NCBI GenBank assembly: GCA_027605045.1
Contig: JAQFWX010000069.1
Location: 62,001 to 126,000, forward strand
Direction: 5' to 3'
Length of the DNA: 64,000 bases
Source: Phallus indusiatus
Lineage: Eukaryota; Basidiomycota; Agaricomycetes; Phallales; Phallaceae
Both the position numbers and the translations under genes were made by a program. This document shows positions 1 through 11,689 of the stretch, in pieces (the stretch's first letter is position 1; the number at the start of each line of letters is the position of its first letter). The notes under the pieces are model-generated. The model ran no database searches, had not been told where the DNA came from, and saw only the letters and a program-made list of their open reading frames with translations.

Positions 1-928
1 TTAGTGCTGGTGCAGAAGGTGGCGCTGGTGCTGGTGCAGATGGCGATGCTGGTGCAGAGGGAGAGGGTGACACCGGTGTAGATGAAGAGGGTGGCGTAGG
101 TGCAGGAGATGTGGTGGATGCAGAAGATGTGGCGGGTTCAGAGGATGTGGCAGGTGCAGAGGATGGTGGCATGGTGGATGCTGTCAGCCCAGACGACGGG
201 ATTGTCATGACAGGGTTGGTTAGTGGTGCCGTCACTGGCAAGGGCACTATGGTGGCTATTTCTGTGAACGGCGACGGCATGAAAAGTGGCAATGCTGGCG
301 CGAAAAATGACGTTGATAGTGCTGCACAAGATGAGGCGTCTGCTGGCGAAGATGCAGAATCCAATTCTCCATTTTTTTTCGCGCGATCGCGATTCCTAGT
401 ACCGTGAGTTGACTATCTAACAAAAAAATGGGATAACCAGGATTGTCAGGGTACGCTACCGCGTCCCCTCATTTTTCCTTATTTATTATCATCGGTATAT
501 ATCTATTTCTACCTTATTTATATTTCCCGTGCATTACCTCTACCTTCCGTTTATTCTCTCCGTCCATATTTCACCTTCTCTACTCGCGCACGTTGCGCGC
601 TCGTACACGGCGTGATGCCCGTGACATCACGTCGCTTAGGCTCGGCTTGGGCGCCTGGCACTTAGCTGTGTCAGGGCCGCACGCCGCGTCGTCGTTTTAT
701 GTATATAGTAGCTGTACCTAGAGTGAGGGTCCCTAAGCTTGTTCTCTTAGGATCCCCTCCCTCTAGGTGAGTAGTATAGTTATCCTCCAATATATTACTT
801 AGGATCCCCTCCCTCTAGTGTGAGCTGAGTAGCCCTAACAAGGATGCTCACTTATAGTACCAGCGTCGCTTTGCCTCCAGTTCTCGCTGGCGGCGTTCTT
901 GATCACTGGCAGCTCTAGGACCGCCCAT
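1..928 (-). pseudogene. small unknown gene, interrupted by a solo LTR, runs off the window
   Basis: On the minus strand an ATG at 928 opens a short basic exon that begins MGGPRAASDQERRQRELEAK and continues to about 860. A putative intron follows, then a frame rich in Ala, Pro, Ser and Thr runs from about 400 to the window edge (it contains GTRNRDRAKKNGELD and then Pro/Ala-rich repeats). The solo LTR at 444-840 lies between the two parts, in what looks like the intron. I could not find a GT-AG splice that joins the two parts in frame without one base of slack, so the gene may be broken. The highly repetitive GGTGCAGA-type DNA at 1-200 codes for the low-complexity tail. I do not recognise the family; the basic N-terminus resembles other transposon-associated fungal reading frames, but this is inference. 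Confidence 0.35.
444..840 (+). mobile_element. solo LTR of Tf1/sushi-type Gypsy element (397 bp)
   Basis: It starts TGTCAGGGTACGCTACCG and ends GAGTAGCCCTAACA, and is flanked by the 5-bp target duplication AGGAT (439-443 and 841-845). It contains the same AAGCTTGTTCT self-primer segment and GTATATAG TATA box as the full-length element at 13796-26018. Its sequence is closer to the other solo LTR (26398-26788) than to the LTRs of the full-length element, so it belongs to a second subfamily. No internal sequence remains, as expected after LTR-LTR recombination. Confidence 0.95.
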
Positions 929-1239
929 TAGCTGTAATAGATAATAATTGTAACACAAATTTAGTGAATTGTCCAAAGAATATAGAATAAACTGTACATA
1001 CTTGTTAAAATGCGAGTTTTTGAAAGTAGAGGAAGGAGAAGGAAAGAACTTAGTAGGCGCCGGTCACTAGATGGTTAATTAGAAGATTACAATATCTTCT
1101 AATTAAACATCTAGTCTCTGCGCGCAAAACAGCTATTTGCTTGATTCGAACGGCGACCACAAAAATTATTTTATATAAATAACTTTCTACATAAAATTTA
1201 TTACATAGGTTGTCAAAATATTGCCGTAGAGCGTTTGCG

Positions 1240-4200
1240 TTTCTGCTTGCGCTCCGGTGATGGCAATAATACTCGGCGTCGTCCACTTTTGTAAGTAGGA
1301 AGACGCTTTCTAGGCTTAGTGGTCTAGATGTAGTGTTTAGGAATACACTCAATGAGACCTACGAGAACTTACTATAATATTACTTGTGCTCATACCCGGG
1401 TCATTGTCAATATTGGTTTCGGGAAGTATTCCATTTAATTCCTTTATGATTCCGGTCAATTCCATTATTTGCGGAACATCCGTCAAAATATCTTTTCCGT
1501 CATTTAGCATTCGGACGAGACCATGCAATCGCGGTATAAGAGTCGTGAGTTCAAGATTGATGCGTGCGTGCATCTGTTCTTTCAGTGCACTCGCACTATC
1601 GAGTCCTACACACTTTAAAGTGTCCTGTAAGCCAACATAAAAAAGCAAATAATAATAAATTTAATACCCCTTCATCACTTTTTGAGTCATCATGTTCTGT
1701 AACAGACGCGTCTGAATCAGACCCTGAATCAGACTCTGAATCGAAAATCGCGGAAGACAGTGTATTCGCGACTTTTGCCATGTTGAGCAAATGGTTGGTG
1801 GATGGGGCCGGAAGAGTTGGCATACATGAAAAATCGCTTTTAGTATCGACGGTTTTTTGAGAACTTGTAGCACCAAGTGTGTCTTGAGAGTTGTCCGGGA
1901 AAAACAGTCTGTAAATTTCCAGTGCAGTATTTTCCGTCAAGGGAAAATAAAATGTGATGGGTGGTGATAGGCTCGGAAGGAGATATCTGAATGCCCAAAG
2001 ATGCTTACATGCACCATTTCCCATTGAATTAAATGGGCATGTGCACGCATGTTATGTAACCACTTCATCTCCCTCACCAAAAACATCAAGACATAAGGCT
2101 ACGGCAACAAAACTCCATAAAAACAAACAAAACCAAATAATCCAAGGACTTCTACATTTCTCGTCTTCCACTTCTATTTTCTTTTCCAATCCTTTTGCCA
2201 CTTTGATCATACATGACATCATCCGGCAAAACACTTCAGCCAAGGGTAATTAGTAGGAAAAAGGTTACGTTTATTTATCCTTATCTATTTTTCCATCTCA
2301 AATATTGTGTCATCTCTTGTGTCATTTACTATGTAATTATTAGGTAGCGAGTAGAATAGTTTAGCCCTAAATGTGTATAATTAGGGCTCAGAAAATCATG
2401 TATCTACATCTTTTTGTTGTACCACACATCCAGTGTTAGCTAATAAAGCTTAGTAACAACAAAAGGGTCACTTTGACAAAGCGTGCTTATCAAACCTCTT
2501 ATCTAACTCTATCTGAGACTTGTGCTACAAGTCTCCCTCTTAACCTCTATTGTTCAACTAACATTTCTATAGATCGGGAAACTTTCACATAAGTACAGTT
2601 ATTCCTGGCCTTACCTTTTAGTTGGATACGAATCTAAACGAAACGCTTAACAAGTAATTGTGTGTAACTCTATTTGATTGGCACATCAAGGAGTTCCATA
2701 ACAACGCACCCAAACCATACGCGTTGAGAGAAAGGCGGTAACGGACGTGGCCTTCTACCTCAACATTTGCAAGGGTACTTGCACATGTAGCTTCGACTGT
2801 ATGAGAATCTACCCATTTGAAATCTGTGATACGTCCCTGTTTGAGAATAGATTGAGCACTGTCATGCGATTTTATTTGTAATTCCGGAGACCACCAAGTG
2901 ACAGCATACAGTCTTTCTGGCATTGCTTGAACAGTGCTCGCTTTAGATCGTTTAGCCTCTATTATCTCCGGATCATGAATATGGGACCCAAACCGAGTAG
3001 AAAGCCAATTGTAATACTCGTTTTCAGCGCTGCGTTGAGTATAGATGCTAGGGAGAATATAGGTAGTCAGAAGCATCACCAGAAGGTCGAGTCGAATGCG
3101 GCGTCCACCCTTTTGATACTGATGAAGATACTTGTGCTTGAGAATTCCGTTAAACGACTCCAGATGATTTGTCGTCGGAATTACGCCTTCTAGAGGAATC
3201 CCAAGGTAATCCGAAGCTGCCTTTCGTCCAAACGCAGACCAAGATTCCCACATCGATGGAGTCAACCAATAGTTCGTCAAATAGTCAAGGTACGAGAATA
3301 CACCAGCAAGCGTCGAACGACTGATATGTATGTTTGTGGATAAAGCCTCGAACCAAGTTTCTTCGGCATTCATCAATGCAATGGCGGTGTTGCGGTTATC
3401 TGAATCAATCAAGCTGGCATAATTAAATGAGTGAGGTTCACAACTAAAATGAATGCCGACTCACGCTTGCTCGAGATTTTGTAATCTTTTGGTTATTTGA
3501 TCCTTATAGAAGTCATCCATTTGCCCCATTTTTATGTCAGTCTTTCTTCTGTTTGTCCAGCACTGACGTGTATGAAATTTGCAGAGTAGAAGTGTTACGT
3601 TCGGCCAGATAGACAGTAATGCGCCGCGTTCTCTCATATCTGTGTCCGTGATCACGACCTTGGGTGCAAACATCTGACCTTGATATTCACCCATATTTTT
3701 GACCCATGGTTTCAAAACATCGGTCAAAATTGACATATCATAACCCGCATGAGTAGCCTGGTTACCTGTTGGAGCGGAAAAAAGAAAAAAGGCAAGTGGA
3801 GTGCCACGATTTTGGGTGTCGACGCCTAACGCAATAAACAATAAGACACGACGATCGCATATACCAAAAGTTCCATCCAACATCAGTTGTTTTCCGTGGG
3901 CATATTCCCAAGCCGCAGACTTCATATACTGAGTCTGTATACATAATATAAACCTCTCGCGTCGAGTCGCTCGCCCTTGATAAAGAAAGATGGCTGATGC
4001 CAATTCGGGCCGATACAATAGAGAATCTGAACGTAACCAATTGTCTATATTTTCCGCGGCGTCCTTTTGAAAATCGACACCCAAGGATAAGGCTTGTTTA
4101 CGGTATAATGATCGCGAGTCCCCCTTGAGCAAAAGGTAACGATAGTTGGCGTTTTCCGGGTGCTCGTCTTTCTGACCCTGATAGAACTTGGCCTCATATA

Positions 4201-5157
4201 ACTCTCGATTGCGTGTTTGAACGGCAGTCATACTACAAGTTGTATTAATAATTGTTAGCTTATAAACTAAACTTCGTACTTTGCACCATTATTGATTTGC
4301 TCTAATGCCTCTTGCCAAACGTGCGGATGGACCGGCACTGGAGGGAGCCGACGCATTTGTCTAAATTTGCAATCTTCGTCATGCTCAAGTATCCCAGTAA
4401 TGCGGCATATTTTTGAATCTTCTGGTGAAAACGTCAAGTCCAGGTGTCCCAAACAACCTGTAAAATCGTATGGCATCTTCCGCTTCCATGGTTTCGTTTG
4501 TTGAATCTTGCCATACTCAAATTTTTTACACTCGTATTTTTTTGCCTTGCAGTAGTACTACTTCCCGATTGACTTATAATATATTATTATAACTCGAGTA
4601 ACATACATTTCATTTATATGTACAATTGACCTACCACTGAAAAAGAACGCGCTTGATAACAATACCCTTTGATTGAGTACTCGTACTCCAACGTTTACTC
4701 CATCCATTTGCCAAATCATCCATCTCATCGAACACCAGCCCTTGTTCTCGCAAACAATCCCGCGCCTCTTGTTGGGAAACTGCAGATCCAGTAAACACTC
4801 GATGGAAATGTCGAGACTTTGCGTATGTTTCTCTGATCATATCGAGTTGCGCGGGATCACATTGGAGGGTGTCAAAATGAATCTAATAGCGATAAGTAGA
4901 TGAATGCGCGAAATAATTCACACTCACTGATATAGCATTCTTCTCCAATACTGGGTGAGGCGGAAGAGCATCAAGTCCTAGCTAATTAGTCGTCAATGAA
5001 TGCAACAACGCCGAACAAACGCGACTTACCTTGTCGAGAATAGACTGCAAGACATTCCCCGGACCACTGGAAGTAAGAGCAATAGCACTAAAGAATTGAG
5101 TTAATATCGGGAACTGTTAACAGCAACTTACGTTGGATGCATCGGTTCCTCCGACAT
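1240..5157 (-). pseudogene. MULE-type DDE transposase with SWIM finger, split by a solo LTR
   Basis: The minus-strand gene starts at ATG 5157 (MSEEPMHPT). I read exons 5157-5132, 5087-5030, 4981-4928 and 4882-4635, then about 4545-4280, 4232 to about 3463, and 3410 down to the LTR at 2703. Landmarks in order are a FDEMDDLANGWSKRW motif, RITGILEHDEDCK, the MULE core with first Asp in MLDGTF and second in VITDTD, CKFH, and the third catalytic residue in TTNHLESFNG. After the LTR the frame resumes with the zinc-binding CTCPFNSMGNGACKH (SWIM, C-x-C-x9-C-x-H), then a Ser/Asp-rich segment (1680-1760) and an intron at about 1672-1630. The last exon and the basic C-terminus near 1240 are uncertain. 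Removing the 654-bp insert with one target copy restores the frame exactly. One junction (4635 to about 4545) does not splice cleanly by eye. The family catalyses cut-and-paste transposition in the nucleus; this copy should be inactive. Confidence 0.85.
2050..2703. mobile_element. 654-bp solo LTR inside the SWIM motif of the MULE transposase
   Basis: The insert begins TGTTATGTAACC and ends GGAGTTCCATAACA, so it has LTR-like TG...CA ends with a 7-bp inverted terminus (TGTTATG/CATAACA). It is flanked by the 5-bp duplication ACGCA (2045-2049 and 2704-2708). It is unrelated by eye to the TGTCAGGG LTR family of this window. Excising it with one ACGCA copy joins ...AYGLG to ACTCPFNS in frame. The superfamily (Copia or Gypsy) cannot be told from the LTR alone. 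Confidence 0.88.
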
Positions 5158-5795
5158 GATAAGGGCCTGAAGATGATCCAAATTAGAACAGCGAAAGAGG
5201 GAAAATGGATGGACAACGCGCACCAGTCAATAATGTGTGGTACGAGACGACGTGAATAAAAGCAAGGACGGAATGATGGGGGGTGAATTGATGTCGCAGT
5301 GAGACCAACACCACATCTTAAATACTGCTAAAAGCGCTAAATGACTTCCAGGTCACTATTCCGAAATTGGAATCATGGTGATCGGTTGACTTATCTTTCT
5401 ATTAGAGTTAGTGGGCGGTGCGCGGGCGTGCTGCTGCGCGCTGGTAGTTCATCGGGTGGAATAATGTCCTAGCTATAAAAGGCAACAACGGACGCGTCAA
5501 AGAACGGGCTGCTGGAAGCGATCTCGAAGAGGGTTTTGATGGTGCGCTCAACATATGTGATGTCAAGCGACGAGGGGACCGCTTAGTTGATGGGCTGCAG
5601 CAGCCGATGTCGAGCCGCTTAGTAACATCTTGCTCCAGCTTTAATTCCCTAGCAAAATAGAATAATGTCCCACGAATGTCCCTAAGCGTCCCACGACTGT
5701 ACGTAAGCATCCTGTGACAGCCATTACCGTCCGGCCCTTCAGCCACGTCCGACCCTGAGATCAACCATGACGGTCTCCATTTCCCGACCTTTCTC
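5158..5795. other. spacer between transposase gene and direct repeats; candidate degenerate MULE end
   Basis: No convincing gene is seen. Around 5665-5720 the sequence has several GTCCC words, and about 28 bases (CGTCCCACGACTG...) resemble the reverse complement of 29000-29040 on the far side of the long MULE gene. This may be a degenerate terminal inverted repeat; I could not align it properly. Confidence 0.3.
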
Positions 5796-6350
5796 ATCCC
5801 CGACCCTGAAAGATTTTCGTGCCATCAATAAGCCACTCCCGTCCACGTTATCGACCCTTCCTGCCCGCTATTGTCAGTCATTTCTGTCCCACTCGGGTAG
5901 GCATTTCCGTCTCATCTCTCAAGCCGTTCCCGTCGTAACTTTGAATATCTCGACATACTCTCGATAGATTTCGCTGATTATTTCATCAAAGCGAAGCTAC
6001 CGATGAAGAGGATTTGGAAAAATTATTTAGGACGCAGAAAACGCGTGATTAGGATGTATAAAAAGGCGCGACGTCAGTGTCTGTCTCACCCCTGAGTCAT
6101 CACGGCCTTCCAGTGCCCGACCCATCCCGTCCCCGACCCTGAACGATTTTCGTCTCATGTTATCAACCCTTCCCGTCAATCATTTCTGTCTCACCCGGGT
6201 AAGCGTTCCCGTCTCATCTCTCGAGCCGTTCCCGTCGTAACTTTAAATATCTCGACATACTCTCGATAGATTTCGCTGATTATTTCATCAACACGAAGCT
6301 ATCGATGAAGAGGATATAGGAAAATTAGTTAGAACTCAGAAAACGCGCGA
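5796..6350. repeat. diverged direct repeat, two copies (5796-6050 and 6131-6350)
   Basis: Both copies start CCCCGACCCTGAA and carry TTTCGTG/TCTCAT, GCCGTTCCCGTCGTAACTTT and CGACATACTCTCGATAGATT, ending near CAGAAAACGCG. The second copy lacks about 30 bases of the first. They lie in a gene-free spacer that continues to 6594. They could be subterminal repeats of the MULE that carries the 6595-28311 genes, which is inference. Confidence 0.8.
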
Positions 6351-6594
6351 ATTTGGTGTAAATACTGCTTATTCGAATATATCCATGCGATTCCGCGGTA
6401 TGATTTGGTTTTAATGTCATTGATTTAGGAGAGAACGAGAACGATTACGATTTCGCACGAAAATATCATTGAAAACAACCTCCAAAACAACGAGTATCTA
6501 CACGCGTTCCAGAAGGATCATGTAATTGGAAACTACACCCCAAAACCTATCTGCGAAGGGGCATACTGACCCCTTGCTACGCCGAATCAAGCTC

Positions 6595-7367
6595 CTACTT
6601 GATGTGAGTCCGCTAGCCATTGTAACTATTTTGGACTTACTTCTATCGTGTCTTGAATAATTTGCATAAGGATCGACATACTAGACTTCCGTATTAAAAA
6701 TCGCGGATTAGAAATGTCAGGAGTACTCACAATTGTTTTGGCTTTGCTTTGGGCTTCTCTCCAAAATCGGATGACCAGCCTTTCACGTTTCCGTCACTGT
6801 CAAGGATAATTTCGAGGCGAATTTGAGATTCCTCCTCGTTTGAAGAAGACGTGGCCCGGGGGGTTTTTACATATGGACGTGAACCAAAAAAGACACGAGA
6901 AGATATGGTAACGCCTTTGCCTTTATTGATGATGCGCCTGGGTTTGTTAGGTTTGCTTGGAATGACCAGCCGACTGGACGATGTATTGTCGGACCTCAGC
7001 ATCTCATCGACTTCATCGGTGGACAGAGAGTCAGAGTCAAACAGGATTGTTGAGTCAGAGTCAAACAAGAATGTGGAGTCAGAATCATCGGAGATTATCA
7101 TTGTTGAGTTGTCGTCCGAGATCACAACACTCGTGCCAGACTGTGCGTGGGCATTGCTCTTAACCTTGGTATGTAATTAATTGACACCGTTTGCAATTGA
7201 ACAGCCATAATACTCACTGGAGTCATAGGTTCGCTCATGAAGTATGTTAGGAAAGCTCGAGGGAAAGAAACGACAAGTTCTGTGGTCGATGTAACAGGAA
7301 ATTTGACTGTTATAGTGTATTTCGGAATTCGGTGCGGATATAGACGTTGATTGCTGAAGGAACTCAT
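6595..7367 (-). CDS. small acidic protein with tandem SUMO-interacting-motif-like patches
   Basis: The exons I read on the minus strand are 7367-7218 (ATG, MSSFSNQRLYPHRIPKY), 7164-6731 and 6680-6641. A stop follows both with and without splicing of the last intron, and all junctions are GT-AG and in frame, giving about 208 residues. Exon 1 has the pattern TITVKFPVTSTTELVVSFPR, likely beta strands. Exon 2 starts with four patches of hydrophobic residues followed by acidic ones (VVISDDN, MIISDDSDS, TFLFDSDS, TILFDSDS), which match the SUMO-interacting-motif pattern. A basic stretch (KPNKPRRIINKGKG) follows. The C-terminus is a short helix (FMSILMQIIQDTIE). I recognise no family. It is divergent from the transposase gene that starts at 8197 and encodes Ulp1-like domains, so the two may belong to one transposon. 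That link is inference. Confidence 0.6.
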
Positions 7368-7400
7368 GTTCCGACACGTGTAATTAATATCCGCTCCTCG

Positions 7401-7676
7401 TAATTGGTAAATTCGGGCATAGTGCTTTTGCAACCCTGCTCAGAGGACTTCTCAGGTGGGTATATGCTTTCTAAAGAGGGTCGCTGGTACAATTTACATA
7501 ACAATTTACATACATTTACAGCATATTTCTCTCCGTCCTAATTGGTAAATTCGGGCATAGTGCTTTTGCAACCCTGCTCAGAGGACTTCTCAGGTGGGTA
7601 TATGCTTTTTAAAAAGGGCCGCTGATATGATTTACATAACCATTTACATACATTTGCAGCACATGTCTCTCCGTCC
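7401..7676. repeat. 138-bp tandem duplication (7401-7538, 7539-7676)
   Basis: Two adjacent 138-base units both begin TAATTGGTAAATTCGGGCAT and end TCTCTCCGTCC, with roughly one difference in ten bases. The unit lies in the intergenic region between two divergent genes (starts at 7367 and 8197), so it may be promoter DNA. The rest of the spacer to 8196 shows no gene. Confidence 0.9.
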
Positions 7677-8196
7677 AACTGTACAAAGCATGCTCACAAG
7701 TCTTGTCATGAGACATATTTCAGGGTCTGGAAGCCAGTTGTGCGGGCAATGAGGTCCCGGTTTTTATGTCAGTGTAATTCATGCCTCATGCCTTTTATTT
7801 TCCTCAAAAGGATCTAATTACGCCTTTGTTTAGATATATTCATCCCACATTATATTCCATAACTCGTGTTGAACGTGCTGAATGCCCGGCCTCATCACCG
7901 ACGGCTGTTTTTCGTCGGAATGGGTCAGTGTCGCGTAAGCCCACAAGGCGTTTCTTCGCCAGAAAGATCGTCCACGCCACGCCCCGTATACTTTTGTGAG
8001 CGCGATTACATACTTCCTTATGTACTTAGAACTTAGAATTTTACAGATTTCTAGTCTCCTCTTACCATCATTATGCCACTCTACAGCAATCTACAACGGC
8101 AACCTTTGTGAAATTATCCGACCCTGATAATGGCCCAATGGTATATATGCACGACATTTAGTGTGTATTTCGTACAAATCTCTTCGCGTCATTATT

Positions 8197-11100
8197 ATAT
8201 GGCTAGTAAAGAACCTTCTGAGCTCGATGAAACAGTTGTCTCTAGCAGACGCCCCCCAGGCAGACCCCGCAAACAATATCGTATCACTGGGCGTAAAGCT
8301 GCCAACCTCGCCCTAATGAGACCATCATCAGAGTCGTTATCTATTTCCTTGCCAGATTCACATAGTATGTTATTTACGACTGTCGCTTTCAAAACATTGC
8401 TCAGTTATTATTCTTTGTAGCTAAGACAGTCGCCTCAGAGTCTCTTTCCACAACGTCTAAGCCGGTCGTATCTGAACTAGAGCTTCTTTCAATGCAAACA
8501 GAGACGCAGCGACGTGCATCCCTCCCGCACTGGTCAGAGCCTGCCACTCTGGCTAACAATGGTCCTCTTTTCCTGGACGCACATAAGCCGGGCCTTTGGA
8601 AAGAAGTGGCTGTTGTCCGAGCATTAGATTTGAAGTACTGGTTCGATATGCAGGTAAGTATATCAACTGTATTTTGATCTATCAATATAACACGCTCTGT
8701 CTACAGATGAATGACTATGGTCGTGGGCGGCTCAACAGTAGTCGCCTTATTACTTTCGAATGGATTGGACACCCAGGCGACAGTCATCGTGCTGCAAACA
8801 CTAGGAGGTTCCTCGTTCATTGGGTCAGGCCTTCTCCCATCAGTGAAGACGGCCTCAAAGCAGCCATCCTCAGCCAAAGAATCGTGGCCCGATGGATATA
8901 TCAGTGTACCGGGACCTGCTCTTTAGTCTCCCCTACAGAAGAGAACCCAATGCCGCCTGTCGACTTAGCTCCTTGGAATGGCTTTGAGAACGTTTCAGAT
9001 AAGCCAACCATTGCACCATTCAATGATCAAAACCAAAAAAAAGAGGTTCCTGGTCCCATTTCCCGCGATGATCGTTGTGATGGGGGAGTCGAGTTATCAG
9101 TGAGTGAGATTTCTTATTTGACGGAACCTTTTATTCATTTTTTAATCGTAATTCATGATGATAGCTGGAAATCCGTGCTGATAATTTGAGCTTAGTCCGC
9201 ATATATCAACGCGGAACGCACGATGATGCGCTGCCTCATAGATTGGGTTGGTCAAAGGGTTTGCGCAATGAGGTTCTGGCCGCTCTGATGATGTTTGGAG
9301 CCCAACCTAGGAAAATATATCAAAGTATAATCGCTCATATTCTCAATGCATTTCCTCTGACTTCATTCATTGTTAGGTATCGTAATGAAGTACAATTATC
9401 CTCAAGATATCGAAATTCCGCCGGGGACCACCGTCAAGTTTCCTTCTACTTTCCCCAGATATCGTATTCCAACCACGAAACAAGTCCATAACATGTTACC
9501 AGGCCTGAAGCGCAGGGCGCGTCTCGATGAAGATCCATTTCGTGCAATGGATCTTTTAGCACAGAGTAACCCAAACCAAATCTATAAGTACGTGTGCTCA
9601 TCTTCTTATATTGCATATGATTTCTGAACAAATAGATCCAGTTATACATCTCACGATTACCAAAAATCAGACAAACAATCTGAGTTTACGTGTGCGATCA
9701 CTTCGGAATATGCATTGGAAAGTTTGCTGTTACATGGCACGAAGGATGGTGTCGGTATGGACACTAGTTGGAGAAATAAAAATGAGAATCGTGCGGGAGT
9801 AACCATTCTAATTGTGGTGGATGCCAATGGTCATTTAAGTCCAGGTACGTTGGGTCATTCTATCTTGTGCGCTGAAAAGCGGAATGTGATAATCACATCT
9901 CATTAGGGGCGGTATTGCTCTCAGCTAATATCAAGGCAGCTACACTCTTACAGTACTTGCAAGAAACGGAACTCAGAGTCATTCAACGCGCAAATGTTAT
10001 TGTAGCTGGTACGTGAAATAACCTGTGTATATGCGAATTATCCCAACGTTCATTCAGATTCACGCTGCATCAAACATCGTTCTCAAGCTGAGAGGCGGGA
10101 TATATTGTATATCTCCCAACAAATTGTCATGAATAAAAGATGGAACGCTCACAAATGGATGATTGATAAGTGCAAAACGTCATTGCACGCCATACTCCAA
10201 TGTAGGTCCTTGATCGTCAACATTTTCCGTTGCGTATACCAAATTTTATTTTAGTTCAACCATCTTCGCGAGTCTACATCTGCCAGTTTCATATAGTCCA
10301 GGCTATTCAACGTCTGGAAGGCGATAGTGGACGTGTTGAAGGAGCTCCTCGAATGCCATATCTTTTGACGTATAAAGTTATCCGCGCGTTTCGTCGTGTT
10401 CAAAGGTGTCGAACTGAGGCAGAATGGCCTACATTTCTCGAACAATTTCGAAAAGACCTATTCACTGCATGCTGCGATGAGGAAATGAACGAAGAAGGTG
10501 TCATTGACTTTGAAGAGGATTCCGATGAGGATACTCCAGATTTACGAGCAGTTACGAGGAAGCGGAGCACCCATCAAGCATCAAAGGCTTCTAGAAGGTT
10601 AGGCATGGAGCGGTACAACTTTTTAATTAATTACTTCGATAAATACTGGTTCAGTGATCGTTGGCTGAGTGAGTTTTTCTTATTATTATTATCATTTTTA
10701 TTGAGATCTTAATCATGCACGACAGAACACGTCACGGACATGTCATTACCCCTCGGAACAACGAGGGACGGGTCCAATAACACTAATAATTGGGCGGAGA
10801 GTGCATTTCTGGTATTTGATAAGGTATTTTTGGACATGCGCAAAAATAAAAGGTACGTCCTATTCACCTCATCTGTTAATCACATCAACGTGTATATTAA
10901 AAGAGCCCCCACTACTAGGATTGATCGGCTAGGCGCCATTCTACTTAATGAGTGGTTTCCATATTACGAGGAAACTGAGCAAAATCCGACTGCAATTCCT
11001 GCCCACATCCAGGACGAAATCGGCCGTGCATATGATATCTGGGATTCCAACTGGATTGATGAAGTGAATCTTTCCGTATTTCGTGTGCGATTTTATGGGT

Positions 11101-11650
11101 AAGAACTTTATTTTGATCCTTGCACCACTTCTTATACAGCACAATTCATTTTAGTAAATCGGGTTTTCAAGTGGTCAACGTGGATATGTCTATTCCACGA
11201 TGCTCTCCATGTGAACAATTCGAACAAACTGGCCGAATCTGCGTACATATGAGGGCGGCCGCTTTATATCAGAGAAACGGTCCAGTGTCAAGGTGGCAAG
11301 GTAAATTTCGCAATTAATGCAATATAATGTTACTAAACATGAATGCATATATACAGAGCATGAAACCGAATCTCTCAAAAGGGCAGTAACTCCCAAAGGA
11401 TCAGCTGCCAATCGGCGCCAGTGTGCAGATCACGTCTTTGATGCACAAATGTCTAAACTGGTCGACGAGTTGCTTCAAGACCCGGAGTATACTTTTCGGG
11501 ACGATAAAACGACAAGTGAAGTTAGATTACCAGCTTCCGATAACTCGTCAGAACCAGAAATTGCAACCATTCGCACCAAGTCTGCCACACTCAATGGACA
11601 GCCCTTGGTTGGATCCACTGCGCTCCCTGAATCCGGCTGTAAGTGCATAT
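8197..11650 (+). other. MULE transposase part of the giant gene
   Basis: The exons encode the AT-hook N-terminus, a DNA-binding-like middle (KLRR-type helices around 9490-9590) and the transposase core. Catalytic candidates are Asp in VGMDTSWRNKNENRAG, Asp at the start of the exon following VIVA, and Glu in SNNTNNWAESAFLVF; CQFHIVQAIQRL occupies the usual C-x2-H position between the second Asp and Glu. PRCSPCEQFEQTGRICVH near 11200 is a SWIM-like zinc ligand set. Introns of about 50-60 nt are seen at 8655-8706, 9590-9636, 9844-9906 and others. It is a different MULE lineage from the minus-strand transposase at 1240-5157: the sequences around the catalytic residues do not match. Confidence 0.75.
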
Positions 11651-11689
11651 AAATAATGTCTATGAGTTCTGACTGACCCGGTGACATCA

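Noticed and set aside
111..407. Plus-strand frame rich in Val, Asp, Gly and Ala
   Set aside because: It is the complement of the Pro/Ala-rich minus-strand reading and has no start context, splice partners or recognisable domain.
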